From: an uncultured Prevotellaceae bacterium | GTDB lineage: Bacteria > Bacteroidota > Bacteroidia > Bacteroidales > Bacteroidaceae | NCBI GenBank assembly: GCA_902778535.1 | Contig: CACYYG010000001.1 | Location: forward strand, 124,001-188,000 | Direction of reading: 5' to 3' | Length of the DNA stretch: 64,000 bases | Shown here: one piece after another, positions 16,043-24,777 of the stretch | Layout of the letters: each line of letters begins with the position of its first letter | Numbering within the stretch: position 1 is the first letter of the stretch | Made by a program: the position numbers and the translations under genes | The notes under the pieces: model-generated | Told to the model about the DNA's origin: nothing | Databases searched by the model: none | The model's input: only the letters and a program-made list of their open reading frames with translations

Positions 16043-16492
16043 ATGGCAAGGCACAAAGGAGCGGTATCGCAAATCAATCTGGAGAGAGACAAAATGGTTC
16101 ATGCTCTCTTTAAAAAAGCTAAGAACATGGTGAAATGGCCCACCCGCATAGCCACGATATGCGAATTGGTGGCTATGATGCCAGTACCAAAATTCTTCAT
16201 CTCCTTCGAAACGGCCGTTGTGTATATCCGGCGTCGCTACTACTACAATACGCAAATAACATTCGAAGCTCAGCACAAACAACTGCTATACGACGCGCTC
16301 TACGCACGCTTCATAGAGCTGAGAGACAACCTGTCCTACAAGAATGTGTCACTGCCTGGACTTGTGCTAAAAGCATTAGAGTCTCAGGCACCATGTGTAG
16401 GAATCTCGCCATGCGTGATTTACGAGATTGTCCTTAATCACAGGAAGCAGGCAAAGAAGCAGATTAAAATCCACCTCAGAAAAAAGTCATGA
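16043..16492 (+). CDS. Phage protein of unknown function, first gene of packaging operon
   Basis: A 149-aa basic protein (start 'MARHKGAVSQINLERDKMVH', end 'HRKQAKKQIKIHLRKKS') with a central aromatic run ('VVYIRRRYYYNTQITF'). Charge and size would suit a nucleic-acid-binding regulator, but no fold is recognised. Its stop overlaps the rhomboid-like start (ATGA at 16489-16492), so the two are translationally coupled. Confidence 0.6.
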   Translation: MARHKGAVSQINLERDKMVHALFKKAKNMVKWPTRIATICELVAMMPVPKFFISFETAVVYIRRRYYYNTQITFEAQHKQLLYDALYARFIELRDNLSYKNVSLPGLVLKALESQAPCVGISPCVIYEIVLNHRKQAKKQIKIHLRKKS

Positions 16493-17031
16493 AACGATTC
16501 TACTTAACGCTGGGCGCCATCATTGTCATGGCTGCACTCATTCCGCAGGCTTCTGAAATGGCTGTGTCTCCTTCCTCGCCTCTCGCCTCTCGCCTCTGCT
16601 ATATGTTCGGCCATGCCAACGTCCTTCACTGGGCTGTCAACGGATGGGCGCTGATGGTGCTGCACAACATCTTTCGCGTCTACCGTCTTATTGTCGCATA
16701 CGTCCTCGCTGTTGCCGTCTCCTTTATCCCGTCCGTCACTGTTTCTCTCTCTCTGGATGTCCCGTATGTTGCGGTATCATCGCAACAGTTACCCATCATC
16801 GGAGCCTCGGTCATCACCTGCTTCTTCTTCGGCATGCTCAACGACCGACTCTGGATCACCGACCGACTCACGGCATGTCTTGTGGCAGCACTGCTCTTCA
16901 TCGGGTTCTTCATACCAGGCATTTCCGCTGTTCACCATCTCCTGATGTTCGTTGCAGGTATTGCATGGTTCCAAGTTGAGCGCATCATACGTTCCTTCAG
17001 AAAAAATGTAATGAGGTGTAACGGGGTGTAA
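16489..17031 (+). CDS. Rhomboid-like intramembrane serine protease
   Basis: A 180-aa protein with about six hydrophobic segments. The sites match the rhomboid pattern: His47-x3-Asn51 in 'HWAVN' (oxyanion side), Ser107 in 'GAS' at the start of a helix, and His149-His150 before the last helix ('HHLLMFVAG'). The usual GxSG is GASV here. Rhomboids cleave transmembrane helices of substrate proteins. Its position between a coupled small gene and TerL is unusual for a phage; possible substrates include host envelope proteins. Activity is inferred from the three conserved positions. Confidence 0.6.
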   Translation: MKRFYLTLGAIIVMAALIPQASEMAVSPSSPLASRLCYMFGHANVLHWAVNGWALMVLHNIFRVYRLIVAYVLAVAVSFIPSVTVSLSLDVPYVAVSSQQLPIIGASVITCFFFGMLNDRLWITDRLTACLVAALLFIGFFIPGISAVHHLLMFVAGIAWFQVERIIRSFRKNVMRCNGV

Positions 17032-17067
17032 ACAACAGGTGTAATAACATGTAATGCGCTAAGTAGT

Positions 17068-19239
17068 ATGACAACAAAGACAGTCAAAAGGCCTCGCATT
17101 CCTGCCAAGCTCCTCGACAAGGTACTTGCCGATAGCAACAGCCGTTTGTCTGTACTGTTCACACACTACAACCCTATCACGGGAGAGAAGGCGCCAGGAC
17201 AGCGTGCACGCATCGTCATCAGCGACTTTATGCAGGGCAAGGCGCTCTATATCCCCGTACAGATGCTGCGCTCGCGCTTCATCAGGGCACTCATCAACTG
17301 CGGCTCCATCGAGGCCTATGTGCGTAAGCACCTGCCAGGTGCCGATTTCAGCCGGGCACGAAAAGCAGTATGGCGCCGATTCATCCGTCTGCGCTGCAAG
17401 CACGACTTCTATTTCTTTGCCTGCCGCTATGCACGTATCAAGAACAAGGAAGGCGGCCCTGACATCCCTTTCTACCTGCGCCCTGCCCAGGTGAAGGTGT
17501 GCAAGATTTTTGAGGACATGCGCCTGAGAGGAGTGCCTATAAAGGTCATTCTCTTAAAGTGCCGTCAGTGGGGCGGCTCCACGCTCACCGATATCTACAT
17601 GGGGTGGATAATGATATTCTGGAAGACGAATTGGAACTGCAACATCGTCGGTCACCAGTCCACATCGTCCATCACGGTGTTCAATATGTACGAGCGCCTA
17701 ATCAATGCCATACCGCTCTGGCTCTTCTACAAGACGGGCGAAGAGTATCCTGAGGATGTACGGAAGATTCGCAACGATGCCAAGAATCCCAACATCAAGT
17801 ACCTGGTACCACGCTCCTGCAAGATTCAGACCGGCTCTGCCCTCAACCCAGAGTCGGCACGTTCCGACGATGTGGCGATGGCACACATCACCGAAGAAGC
17901 TTTCTTTCCAAATACGGAGAAGTGGACGCCTGCACTCGTCGTGAAATCGGTCATCAGCCCGCTCACCGGCAAGCCCTATGAGTTTGTGGTGCGAGAGTCA
18001 ACACCAAACGGCATGGAGAATGAGTTTCATGACGAATGGGTGCGTGCCAATTCTAAAGACAAAGAGGGGAAACCGCTGTCATCATACACGCCTGTCTTTG
18101 TAGCATGGTTCGAGATTGAGACCTACGTCAAACCCTTTAAGGATGAGGACGAGCGTGCTGACTTTGTCATCTGGCTATGGCAGCATCGCAACGACACGAC
18201 GGGCAACGGCGCTTACTTCTGGCACTTATACGAGATAGGGGCATCGCTAGAGGGCATCAACTGGTACATAGAGAAGCTGAAGGACTACTCCTGCCTCGAG
18301 GACATGCAACAGGAATATCCTTCAGACGATATCGAGGCTTTCAAGTACTCAGGCAAGGCCGTCTTCGACATCTACAAGGTGGAGCAGCTGCGACCTGACT
18401 GCTACGCACCCGTCTTCATCGGCGAGATAGAGGGAGACGCCTATGACCCGCTCATCAAGGCTGACGTGCCCAGCGGGAAGTTTGAGAAATACTCCTGCAT
18501 GCAGAACCTGCGCCTTGTCGAGCAGCACGGCGGCTTCTTCCGCGTATGGGACATGCCCGACGACTCCGTCAACGTCAAGCACCGCTATCTGGTGTCAGTC
18601 GATATCGGCGGCTCACACAGAACGTCCGACTGGTCTGACATCGTGGTGTTCGACCGCTATGACGTGATGTATGGTGGCGTGCCGGCTGTAGTGGCAGAAT
18701 GGCATGGCCACTGCGACCCTGACCAGCTGGCGATGAAATGCGCCCAGATTGCCCACTTCTATCAGGATGCCTTCCTCGTAGTCGAGAACAACACTGCTTA
18801 CAGTCGCATGAACGACACCGACGGCGATGTCAGCGAACTGTTCTTCCCCATCCTGGTACCGCTCTACGACAATCTCTATAACTCCAACCACTCCAAGCTC
18901 CTGAAGCACCGCTCAAAGGAGCTGAAATACGGATTCAATACCAACCGTGCCACGAAGGTGGCCATTGTCAAGTTTCTTGCTGCGGTCATCCGCGAGCAGA
19001 AATATATGGAGCGCGAGGAAGAAACACTCAACGAATATTCTTACTTCATGCAGTACCCAAGCGGCGAGTACGGCAATGTGCCAGGAAAGCATGATGACCG
19101 CGTCATGGCTCGCGCCATCGGCCTCTACGTCGAGCATGAGATGCCCATACCTGAGGTCGTCATCCAGAAGACGCCGGAGGAGATTGCCCGCGAGAAGATG
19201 CGCCGCAAAAAACCAATAGCTCCTGAAATAGTAGTATAA
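17068..19239 (+). CDS. Terminase large subunit
   Basis: A 723-aa protein. The ATPase part has a Walker A variant 'CRQWGGST' at about residues 165-172 and an acidic Walker B-like stretch ('VAMAHITEEAFF') near 275. The nuclease part shows the RNase H-like Asp512 in 'VDIGGSHRTSDWSD', a second acidic site in 'LVVENN', and a late 'HDDRVMARAI' motif. It packages DNA into the prohead through the portal. It is the third gene of a rightward operon. The enlarged length compared with common 450-600-aa terminases fits the large podovirus-like types. Confidence 0.88.
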   Translation: MTTKTVKRPRIPAKLLDKVLADSNSRLSVLFTHYNPITGEKAPGQRARIVISDFMQGKALYIPVQMLRSRFIRALINCGSIEAYVRKHLPGADFSRARKAVWRRFIRLRCKHDFYFFACRYARIKNKEGGPDIPFYLRPAQVKVCKIFEDMRLRGVPIKVILLKCRQWGGSTLTDIYMGWIMIFWKTNWNCNIVGHQSTSSITVFNMYERLINAIPLWLFYKTGEEYPEDVRKIRNDAKNPNIKYLVPRSCKIQTGSALNPESARSDDVAMAHITEEAFFPNTEKWTPALVVKSVISPLTGKPYEFVVRESTPNGMENEFHDEWVRANSKDKEGKPLSSYTPVFVAWFEIETYVKPFKDEDERADFVIWLWQHRNDTTGNGAYFWHLYEIGASLEGINWYIEKLKDYSCLEDMQQEYPSDDIEAFKYSGKAVFDIYKVEQLRPDCYAPVFIGEIEGDAYDPLIKADVPSGKFEKYSCMQNLRLVEQHGGFFRVWDMPDDSVNVKHRYLVSVDIGGSHRTSDWSDIVVFDRYDVMYGGVPAVVAEWHGHCDPDQLAMKCAQIAHFYQDAFLVVENNTAYSRMNDTDGDVSELFFPILVPLYDNLYNSNHSKLLKHRSKELKYGFNTNRATKVAIVKFLAAVIREQKYMEREEETLNEYSYFMQYPSGEYGNVPGKHDDRVMARAIGLYVEHEMPIPEVVIQKTPEEIAREKMRRKKPIAPEIVV

Positions 19240-19289
19240 CGTCCCGTCTGTCGCTATTCTATAGCGACCTATAAAAACAAAAAAAACAC

Positions 19290-19739
19290 ATGAAAATCAA
19301 AGACATCATCACCAACAGCCTCTTCAGGTTTTACTACCCTTACATCATCCGTAAAGAGAAATTCGTCGCTACCCGTATGTGGCGGGAAGGAGTCAAGCAG
19401 TGCCTGAAGATGTACAAGGAGCTGGGTTCTCCGCGTGTCTACCTCTTTTATGACGCCAAACACATGGTTTGGGCACCGATGACCTATGAACCGAACAAAC
19501 AGCTGAAGCCGTCGTTCAAGGTGCTGCGCCGAATGGGCAAAATGCATGGCACGCACAACATTCATAACGTCACTGACATGAAGAACGCATCCTACTACTA
19601 CACACCGTCGAAGTGGGGAGCAATAGGATGCGATGAGGACAACCGTGTGCGCACAGACAAGCTGGCACAATGGATACACTACTACCTGTGGTATCTCTCT
19701 GAGCCTATGAGGAAAGTCCGCCAGTACCAGAAACGATAG
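19290..19739 (+). CDS. Phage protein of unknown function after terL
   Basis: A 149-aa basic protein, rich in Tyr, Trp and Lys ('FRFYYPYIIRKEKF', 'KNASYYYTPSKWGAIGCDEDN'). No family is recognised. It is last in the rightward packaging operon and overlaps the convergent portal gene by 35 bases. A packaging or head-completion accessory role is a positional guess. Confidence 0.6.
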   Translation: MKIKDIITNSLFRFYYPYIIRKEKFVATRMWREGVKQCLKMYKELGSPRVYLFYDAKHMVWAPMTYEPNKQLKPSFKVLRRMGKMHGTHNIHNVTDMKNASYYYTPSKWGAIGCDEDNRVRTDKLAQWIHYYLWYLSEPMRKVRQYQKR

Positions 19740-21828
19740 GACCGCCGCCGCTCTCGTTTGCCTGCAGCAGCCTGCTGGCTCCTTCATTGCGGCTGGCGCT
19801 GCTGCCGTCAGGCTGTACCAGGTGTGCTGCGCCCTGCTGTGGCTGTGTCGGCTGCGGCATCATAGCTTGCGCCTGCTGCGCTGCCATGGCCTGCTGCATC
19901 TTCTCCTGACGGTGCTCCTGCCAGAAGCGCTTCAGGCGTGCAGTGTCGCCGAAGTCGGCACTGTCGATGCACTGACCGAAGTCTATCTCGTCGCGCAGGT
20001 AGGCCTGCCATACAAAGTCCTTCATGGCCTCGCGGATGGTCGAGCTGTTGCTGTCCTGTGTCAGGGCGATGTCACAGTCAATGTCGCCCATCGTGTCACG
20101 GTTGTAGTAGGCGCGGATGTCCTGACCGGTAATCTTAATACTACGACGGTCATCATAGAAGCACTGGATGGTCCACATCTGCTTCTTTGCCACTCTGAGC
20201 TTGAAATTTTCGTAGCTGCTGATGTAGTCGGCCACACCAATGGCACTGCTCTGCTGCTCGGCACGGTAGCGGGCAGCGCTGGTACCTGCCGAGGGGGTAG
20301 CGCCCTGCAGCGCCGGCTGCACATTGCTCTGAGTGGTCACCAGCTCACGGTCGCGCTGCATGATAAGGTCAATGCCGGCAGGCAGGCTCTTGTTCATGAT
20401 CTGCTGAGGAATCTGACCACCGTTCTTAGAGGTATAGATAATCATGCCGTCGGCCTTCACCCAATTCTCGGCAATGTCCTCAATACCCATCTTGTCGCTC
20501 AGAGCGTCCTCGTCAATGGCCAAAGGACCTTTGGCGCTGTTCATGATAATGAAGTCGAGCATGATGTTGTCGTGGTTGTACTGACGCTGGCGGTCTATCA
20601 CCCTGTCGACAAAGCTTCTTACCTCGCCCTGAATGCAGGGATAGGCCAGAAACACATAAGGATGGTAATAGAAGGAGTAGCCGTCGCGCATCACCTTGTA
20701 AGGGCTGATGCCCTCGTCAAGCAGATACCCGTTGGGACTAATCATGCGCCAGTACCATATCTCCTCAATGCCTATCTCATACTCTATCAGCCCCAGATCT
20801 TCCTCAGGCATATAGGTCATCGGCTGACCGTTCTCGTCAAGCATTGGCACACCGTTCTCGTCCTTCATGATGTTGTCCTGGCGCCGCTGCTCGTTCTCGG
20901 CGTCGATGGCGGCCTTGTCCTCAACGGGGCGGTAGCCTGCGGTGGCGTTCAGACGGTCATGGCACCACAAGGCCCTGTTCCTCTCCAGCGTCCATACTTC
21001 GATAAAACGGTATTTGCCCACCACCCTGCTATGATAGAAGTCGTCCAGGTGGTCGGTCTGGTTCATGCCGGTGTCGTTGTAGCCCTGTATAGGCAGGTCG
21101 CTCCTCGCTGCAGTGTATATCTGCACCAGCTTCTGCTCGTCGCCGGGCTTCTTTACGAAGGTTTTAAGCATCTGAGGCCATGTCACGTCGTGCGCTTCTG
21201 CAATAAACTCTATGTCCTCCAGGTCTTTCCTGTTGAACACGGGGACGGCAAGGTTGAACACGTCAACAGCATCCACATAGACATCTTCGCGGCCATAGCG
21301 GAAAGACCACTTTACCTTGTCGCATACAAAGCCAAGCAGGGCATGGCTCTCAAACTGGTCGGCATCGTGCTCGCTCTTGTTATTGTTGTTGCAGTTCTGG
21401 CGCAGGAAGGCATTCAGAATGTTCACATAGTCATCTTCCTCACTGTCTACGCTCTGGATGCTCGGCGCAGTGTAGTTGTTCCGCACAAGTCCCTTTAGCG
21501 AGATCATCTTGTCAGTGATGATGTCACAGCTCAATGCCGGCATGCCTTTCATCTCCATGTAGTGACGTACCGTCATCCTGTGACCGTTGTACACTACCGT
21601 GTCTTCCAGCTGCCTGCCCATATAATAGTTTGTGTCTCGAATCCACTTCTTGCGCAGGTCACGCATGTTGTCGTAGTAGTATGCGCCAATCTGAACCAGC
21701 TGCATGTACAGCCGGTCATTTGAGAAACGTGTATGGTCCCAGCCGTTGTTCAGCGTCTGACCGATTATGCCACGGCTCACTCGCGGCTCCTTCTCGTTTC
21801 GCTCGTTATACAGGTCGTATCTGCCCAT
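19705..21828 (-). CDS. Portal protein
   Basis: About 707 aa from the Met at 21828 ('MGRYDLYNERNEKEPRVSRG'). The frame is open up to 21900, but the promoter's TAnnTTTG ends at 21858, so that start would lie in the promoter. Typical podovirus-type portal layout: an N-terminal clip region, a central 'EDVYVDAVDVFNLAVPVF', a 'RQRQYNHDNIMLDFIIMNSA' helix that lines the channel, and a Gln-rich helical C-terminal barrel. It forms the dodecameric vertex used for packaging and ejection. It is transcribed alone, away from both the terminase and the capsid genes. Confidence 0.8.
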   Translation of the reverse strand: MGRYDLYNERNEKEPRVSRGIIGQTLNNGWDHTRFSNDRLYMQLVQIGAYYYDNMRDLRKKWIRDTNYYMGRQLEDTVVYNGHRMTVRHYMEMKGMPALSCDIITDKMISLKGLVRNNYTAPSIQSVDSEEDDYVNILNAFLRQNCNNNNKSEHDADQFESHALLGFVCDKVKWSFRYGREDVYVDAVDVFNLAVPVFNRKDLEDIEFIAEAHDVTWPQMLKTFVKKPGDEQKLVQIYTAARSDLPIQGYNDTGMNQTDHLDDFYHSRVVGKYRFIEVWTLERNRALWCHDRLNATAGYRPVEDKAAIDAENEQRRQDNIMKDENGVPMLDENGQPMTYMPEEDLGLIEYEIGIEEIWYWRMISPNGYLLDEGISPYKVMRDGYSFYYHPYVFLAYPCIQGEVRSFVDRVIDRQRQYNHDNIMLDFIIMNSAKGPLAIDEDALSDKMGIEDIAENWVKADGMIIYTSKNGGQIPQQIMNKSLPAGIDLIMQRDRELVTTQSNVQPALQGATPSAGTSAARYRAEQQSSAIGVADYISSYENFKLRVAKKQMWTIQCFYDDRRSIKITGQDIRAYYNRDTMGDIDCDIALTQDSNSSTIREAMKDFVWQAYLRDEIDFGQCIDSADFGDTARLKRFWQEHRQEKMQQAMAAQQAQAMMPQPTQPQQGAAHLVQPDGSSASRNEGASRLLQANESGGGPIVSGTGGLSS

Positions 21829-21857
21829 GTCTTTTAACTCATTATATTTCTTTGTCG

Positions 21858-21946
21858 CAAAAGTAGATACAACCACGCAAAACGCTGCAATAAAACACAA
21901 AATTTGTGTTTTATATGTTCCTTTCCGTCATTCCTTCCTATCTTTG
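21858..21946. promoter_or_regulatory. Divergent late promoter pair sharing a 25-bp palindrome
   Basis: The palindrome ATAAAACACAAA-A-TTTGTGTTTTAT (21890-21914) supplies the upstream element for both directions. Leftward: TACTTTTG at 21865-21858, 24 bases from its arm, drives the portal. Rightward: TATCTTTG at 21939-21946, also exactly 24 bases from its arm, drives the lysis operon. Confidence 0.8.
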
Positions 21947-21999
21947 TCACAAAAGTTCCGTTTGTTGCGATATCATCGCAGCCGTAAAAAATAATTATC

Positions 22000-22449
22000 A
22001 TGCCCAACAAGAAAGTTAAGATCCATGAGTGCTGTGTCATCACCAACGATGACAAAGGGCAGCGCTCGCTCGTCGGCAAGGCAAAGGAAGCCCTGACCAC
22101 GCTTGCAAAGAACAAGGTCGATGTCACCATCTTCCTGGAGTCTACACCGAAGGATGCCGCAGAGACGTTCCTGAAGGAGAACAACGTGCCCTACAGCAAG
22201 CTGATGGAAGCATCGGACGTATCGACGGAGAAGCCGTCCTTCGATGCCGTCATCCTCGGCGAAAACAACATCATCCTTCACCACGGTGACTGGCAGTGGA
22301 CGCTCAACGACCTCGTCGACAAGCTCTACTCCACACGCGAGCAGCCCGTACACAAGTCTGAGCAGCAGAAGATGGACGAGAAGTTCAGCGACTACAAGCA
22401 CTGGGCTGACGAGTCGAACAAGGCAAGGGCAAAGAGGAATGCAGGATAA
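22000..22449 (+). CDS. Phage protein, possible degenerate HAD-like fold
   Basis: A 149-aa protein. The order 'CCVITNDDKG...AKEALTTLAKNKVDVTIFLESTPKDAAETFLKENNVPYSKL' recalls the Rossmann core of small HAD-type phage phosphatases (strand, helix, 'FLEST' in place of a T/S motif, then the xLKxNNVP loop), but the catalytic DxD is not present. A C-terminal charged helix follows. It is the first gene of the rightward lysis operon, about 50 bases after the predicted late start. Confidence 0.5.
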   Translation: MPNKKVKIHECCVITNDDKGQRSLVGKAKEALTTLAKNKVDVTIFLESTPKDAAETFLKENNVPYSKLMEASDVSTEKPSFDAVILGENNIILHHGDWQWTLNDLVDKLYSTREQPVHKSEQQKMDEKFSDYKHWADESNKARAKRNAG

Positions 22450-22548
22450 GGCGATTGGATGTTTTTTTCATATGATTGTTGTTAATAATGTGTGACCCTG
22501 CCGGGGCTGGGAAGTTCTGGCAGGTTTGAACGGAAACAGCTTAATAAT

Positions 22549-23238
22549 ATGGCAACAATATACAAGTACGGATCCCGTGGCGCAGTAGTGAAGCAGATAC
22601 AGAAGATTGTAGGCTGCTATCCCGATGGTATATGGGGTCAGTACACGACCGAAGCGGTAAGGGCGTGGCAGCGTGAGCATGGTCTGAAAGATGATGGACT
22701 GGCTGGCCCCGCCACTTTAGCCAAAATGGGCATTGCTGCAGCTGCCGTGGCGTTGAAGCTGAAGAAGAGCAAGCGGGTGATTACCGATATTGCTGTGCAT
22801 TGTACGGCCTCGCGTGAGGGTGTTGACCAGACAGTGGAGCAGATACGCGCATACCATACTGCTCCTGTGAGCAAGGGAGGCAGGGGATGGAGCGACATTG
22901 GCTACCACTATGTAGTGTACCTTGACGGAACCGTACACGAAGGCCGTGACGTGAACATCAGCGGTGCACACGTCAGCGGATATAACGCACACTCTATAGG
23001 CGTTGTCTATGTGGGAGGCCTCGACAGCAAAGGCAAGGCGAAGGATACGCGCACAGAGAAACAGAAAGCCGCCCTTCTAGCTCTGCTCGTTGATCTGCGT
23101 AAGCTCTATCCAGAAGCAAGGATTCGCGGCCACAGGGACTTCTCGCCTGACAAGAACGGCAACGGCATCATTGAGCCGCAGGAATGGATTAAGGAATGCC
23201 CGTGCTTTGACGCGGCAAAGGAATACAGAAAGGTATAG
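22549..23238 (+). CDS. Endolysin: PG-binding domain plus N-acetylmuramoyl-L-alanine amidase
   Basis: A 229-aa protein from the Met at 22549. Residues about 4-65 are a peptidoglycan-binding type 1 domain ('GAVVKQIQKIVGCYPDGIWGQYTTEAVRAWQ'). Residues about 80-225 are an amidase_2 domain with zinc ligands: His in 'AVHCTAS', His in 'IRGHRDFSPD', and the late Cys in 'ECPCFDA'. A 'DKNGNGIIEPQEW' loop resembles a calcium-binding site. It cleaves the amide between MurNAc and L-Ala at lysis. No signal peptide is present, so it depends on a holin, which is encoded 15 kb away. Confidence 0.88.
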   Translation: MATIYKYGSRGAVVKQIQKIVGCYPDGIWGQYTTEAVRAWQREHGLKDDGLAGPATLAKMGIAAAAVALKLKKSKRVITDIAVHCTASREGVDQTVEQIRAYHTAPVSKGGRGWSDIGYHYVVYLDGTVHEGRDVNISGAHVSGYNAHSIGVVYVGGLDSKGKAKDTRTEKQKAALLALLVDLRKLYPEARIRGHRDFSPDKNGNGIIEPQEWIKECPCFDAAKEYRKV

Positions 23239-23240
23239 CT

Positions 23241-23750
23241 ATGGCAAAGAACTACGACGAGAGGAGGGCATTTTATTGCGACCTTGCCTGCATTGTGATG
23301 ACGGCTATTGCGGTCATCGTGGCACTGTCGCTGCTTTCAAGCTGCAAGACCCAGTACGTTCCTGTTGAGACGGTGCATCACGAGTATCATCATACCTCTG
23401 ACACCGTGCACGAGCACGACACTTTCTACAACGAGAAAGAGACCATCATCCGTGAGACGAACGGCGGCGACTCAGCTCTGCTTGCGCAGTTAGGCATACA
23501 GCTTTCTGAAGGACAAAGAGCCATTATCATTCTTCGCAAGGAGCTGGAGCGCCTAAAAAACGAGAAATACGAGGCCGTCCACGATACCGTCATTAAGAAC
23601 GACACTATTCGAGTCCCTTACCCTGTCGAGAAGAAGCTCGGCTTCTGGGAGAAGGCGAAGATAGGTTCCGTAGGCTTTGTCGCAGCATTGCTGACGTGCG
23701 GCATTGCCGGCGTGGCGCTCTGGATCAGGCGCCGATACAAAAGAATGTAA
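23241..23750 (+). CDS. Unimolecular spanin candidate
   Basis: A 169-aa protein with an N-terminal hydrophobic stretch ending in 'SLLSSC' (lipobox-like, Cys about residue 35), a periplasmic part with His/Thr-rich and coiled-coil sections ('QRAIIILRKELERLKNEKYE'), and a C-terminal transmembrane helix ('SVGFVAALLTCGIAGVALWI') with a basic end. A lipoprotein joined to a C-terminal membrane anchor is the u-spanin design (T1 gp11) that fuses outer and inner membranes in the last step of lysis. It starts 3 bases after the endolysin stop. Confidence 0.6.
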   Translation: MAKNYDERRAFYCDLACIVMTAIAVIVALSLLSSCKTQYVPVETVHHEYHHTSDTVHEHDTFYNEKETIIRETNGGDSALLAQLGIQLSEGQRAIIILRKELERLKNEKYEAVHDTVIKNDTIRVPYPVEKKLGFWEKAKIGSVGFVAALLTCGIAGVALWIRRRYKRM

Positions 23751-23921
23751 GCTTTCTTTATAATTTTAGGTGTTTTATGTTATTTAGGTTATAAGATTTC
23801 GATTTTTTTCGTTCCGCAGTCCGTGAGGATAGCAGAACTTTTCTAAAGCATGCCAGGCGTGGCTGCTTCATCTGAAATTCAAATTGTATTCATCATTTTA
23901 CAGAAAATTAGTTTCCATTTC

Positions 23922-23950
23922 AGGCTCGTCGTGAGACGGGCCTGTCTTTT
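23922..23950 (+). terminator. Terminator of the lysis operon
   Basis: AGGCTCGTC (23922-23930), loop GTGA, GACGGGCCT (23935-23943), then GTCTTTTT. The rest of 23751-24037 shows no gene. Confidence 0.6.
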
Positions 23951-24037
23951 TATGCTTTCCGTTTTGTCCAAAACCAAACAAAATGTAGTTAATGATTCGC
24001 AATTATTTGAAAATAATATTAGGAATTATGTTAAAAA

Positions 24038-24069
24038 TTTGGATGGTATTGTTTGTTTCCCTATCTTTG
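24038..24069 (+). promoter_or_regulatory. Housekeeping-type promoter of the accessory gene at 24122
   Basis: TTTG (24038-24041), 20 bases, TATCTTTG (24062-24069): the ordinary Bacteroidetes primary-sigma pattern, without the phage late element. It should be active in the lysogen. Confidence 0.65.
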
Positions 24070-24121
24070 CAACGAAAACCAAATAAACAACAATAGCTTT
24101 AGTCATTTTATTTCTTTAAGT

Positions 24122-24724
24122 ATGGATACTCTTGGAACGATAATTACTGTCGCAGCAGCTGTCGTAACTGTTCTTGGTGGTGTTTATGCAATGTTTCAGT
24201 TTGTGTTTAAGATAGGCCAGACGAAAGAGCATCTAGAAAACTTTGAAAACAACACGAATAAACAGCTTGAGAAGATTGACAGACGGTTTGAGAAGATAGA
24301 AGACGCGTCGGAAGAACACACTATTGCTCTTACGCAGGTATTTACATTCTTGGGACAAAAATACCCCAAAAAAGGAACCATGTTCCTACAAAAGAGCAGT
24401 CCTAGAAAACTGACTGAGCTTGGTTTAAAAATATACAACGATATTAATGGAGACTCATTCCTTGCAGAAAACAAAGATATTCTCTATGAATATATTGACA
24501 AGGAGGATCCAAAGACAAGGCTTGACGTTGAATCTAGGTCTTACATGGCGCTTATGGCCTTATCCTCCGACGACTCGTTTAATTCAATCAAAGACTATAT
24601 CTATGAAGCTCCGGCTATCGAAACCATAGACGGAGGGAAGTACGAACTAACATTAGGCGATGTTTGTCTAATATTAAGCATTCCTTTGAGAGATATGTAT
24701 ATAAAAGACAGAAATATACAATAG
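24122..24724 (+). CDS. Moron candidate: membrane-anchored coiled-coil protein
   Basis: A 200-aa protein from the Met at 24122. Residues about 6-32 form one N-terminal membrane anchor ('IITVAAAVVTVLGGVYAMFQFVF'), about 40-75 a coiled coil, and the remainder is a soluble helical domain with no recognised family. The gene is AT-rich compared with its neighbours, has its own housekeeping-type promoter and is closed by a strong terminator between the lysis operon and the giant gene. This isolated unit is typical of a moron, often used for superinfection exclusion or anti-phage defence. The function itself is not shown. Confidence 0.6.
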   Translation: MDTLGTIITVAAAVVTVLGGVYAMFQFVFKIGQTKEHLENFENNTNKQLEKIDRRFEKIEDASEEHTIALTQVFTFLGQKYPKKGTMFLQKSSPRKLTELGLKIYNDINGDSFLAENKDILYEYIDKEDPKTRLDVESRSYMALMALSSDDSFNSIKDYIYEAPAIETIDGGKYELTLGDVCLILSIPLRDMYIKDRNIQ

Positions 24725-24740
24725 TGCATAAAAACAAATT

Positions 24741-24776
24741 GAGACACCTGGTACTATGTGCCGGGTGTCTCAGCTT
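24741..24776. terminator. Bidirectional terminator between the moron and the giant gene
   Basis: GAGACACC (24741-24748) pairs with GGTGTCTC (24764-24771), followed on the plus strand by TTTTT and on the minus strand by AT-rich sequence. It closes the moron and can also serve the giant gene ending at 24778. Confidence 0.65.
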
Positions 24777-24777
24777 T

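Noticed and set aside
19822-21498. 558-aa plus-strand open frame
   Set aside because: It is antisense to the portal gene and has no recognisable motif or promoter; GC-rich codons leave the opposite frame open.
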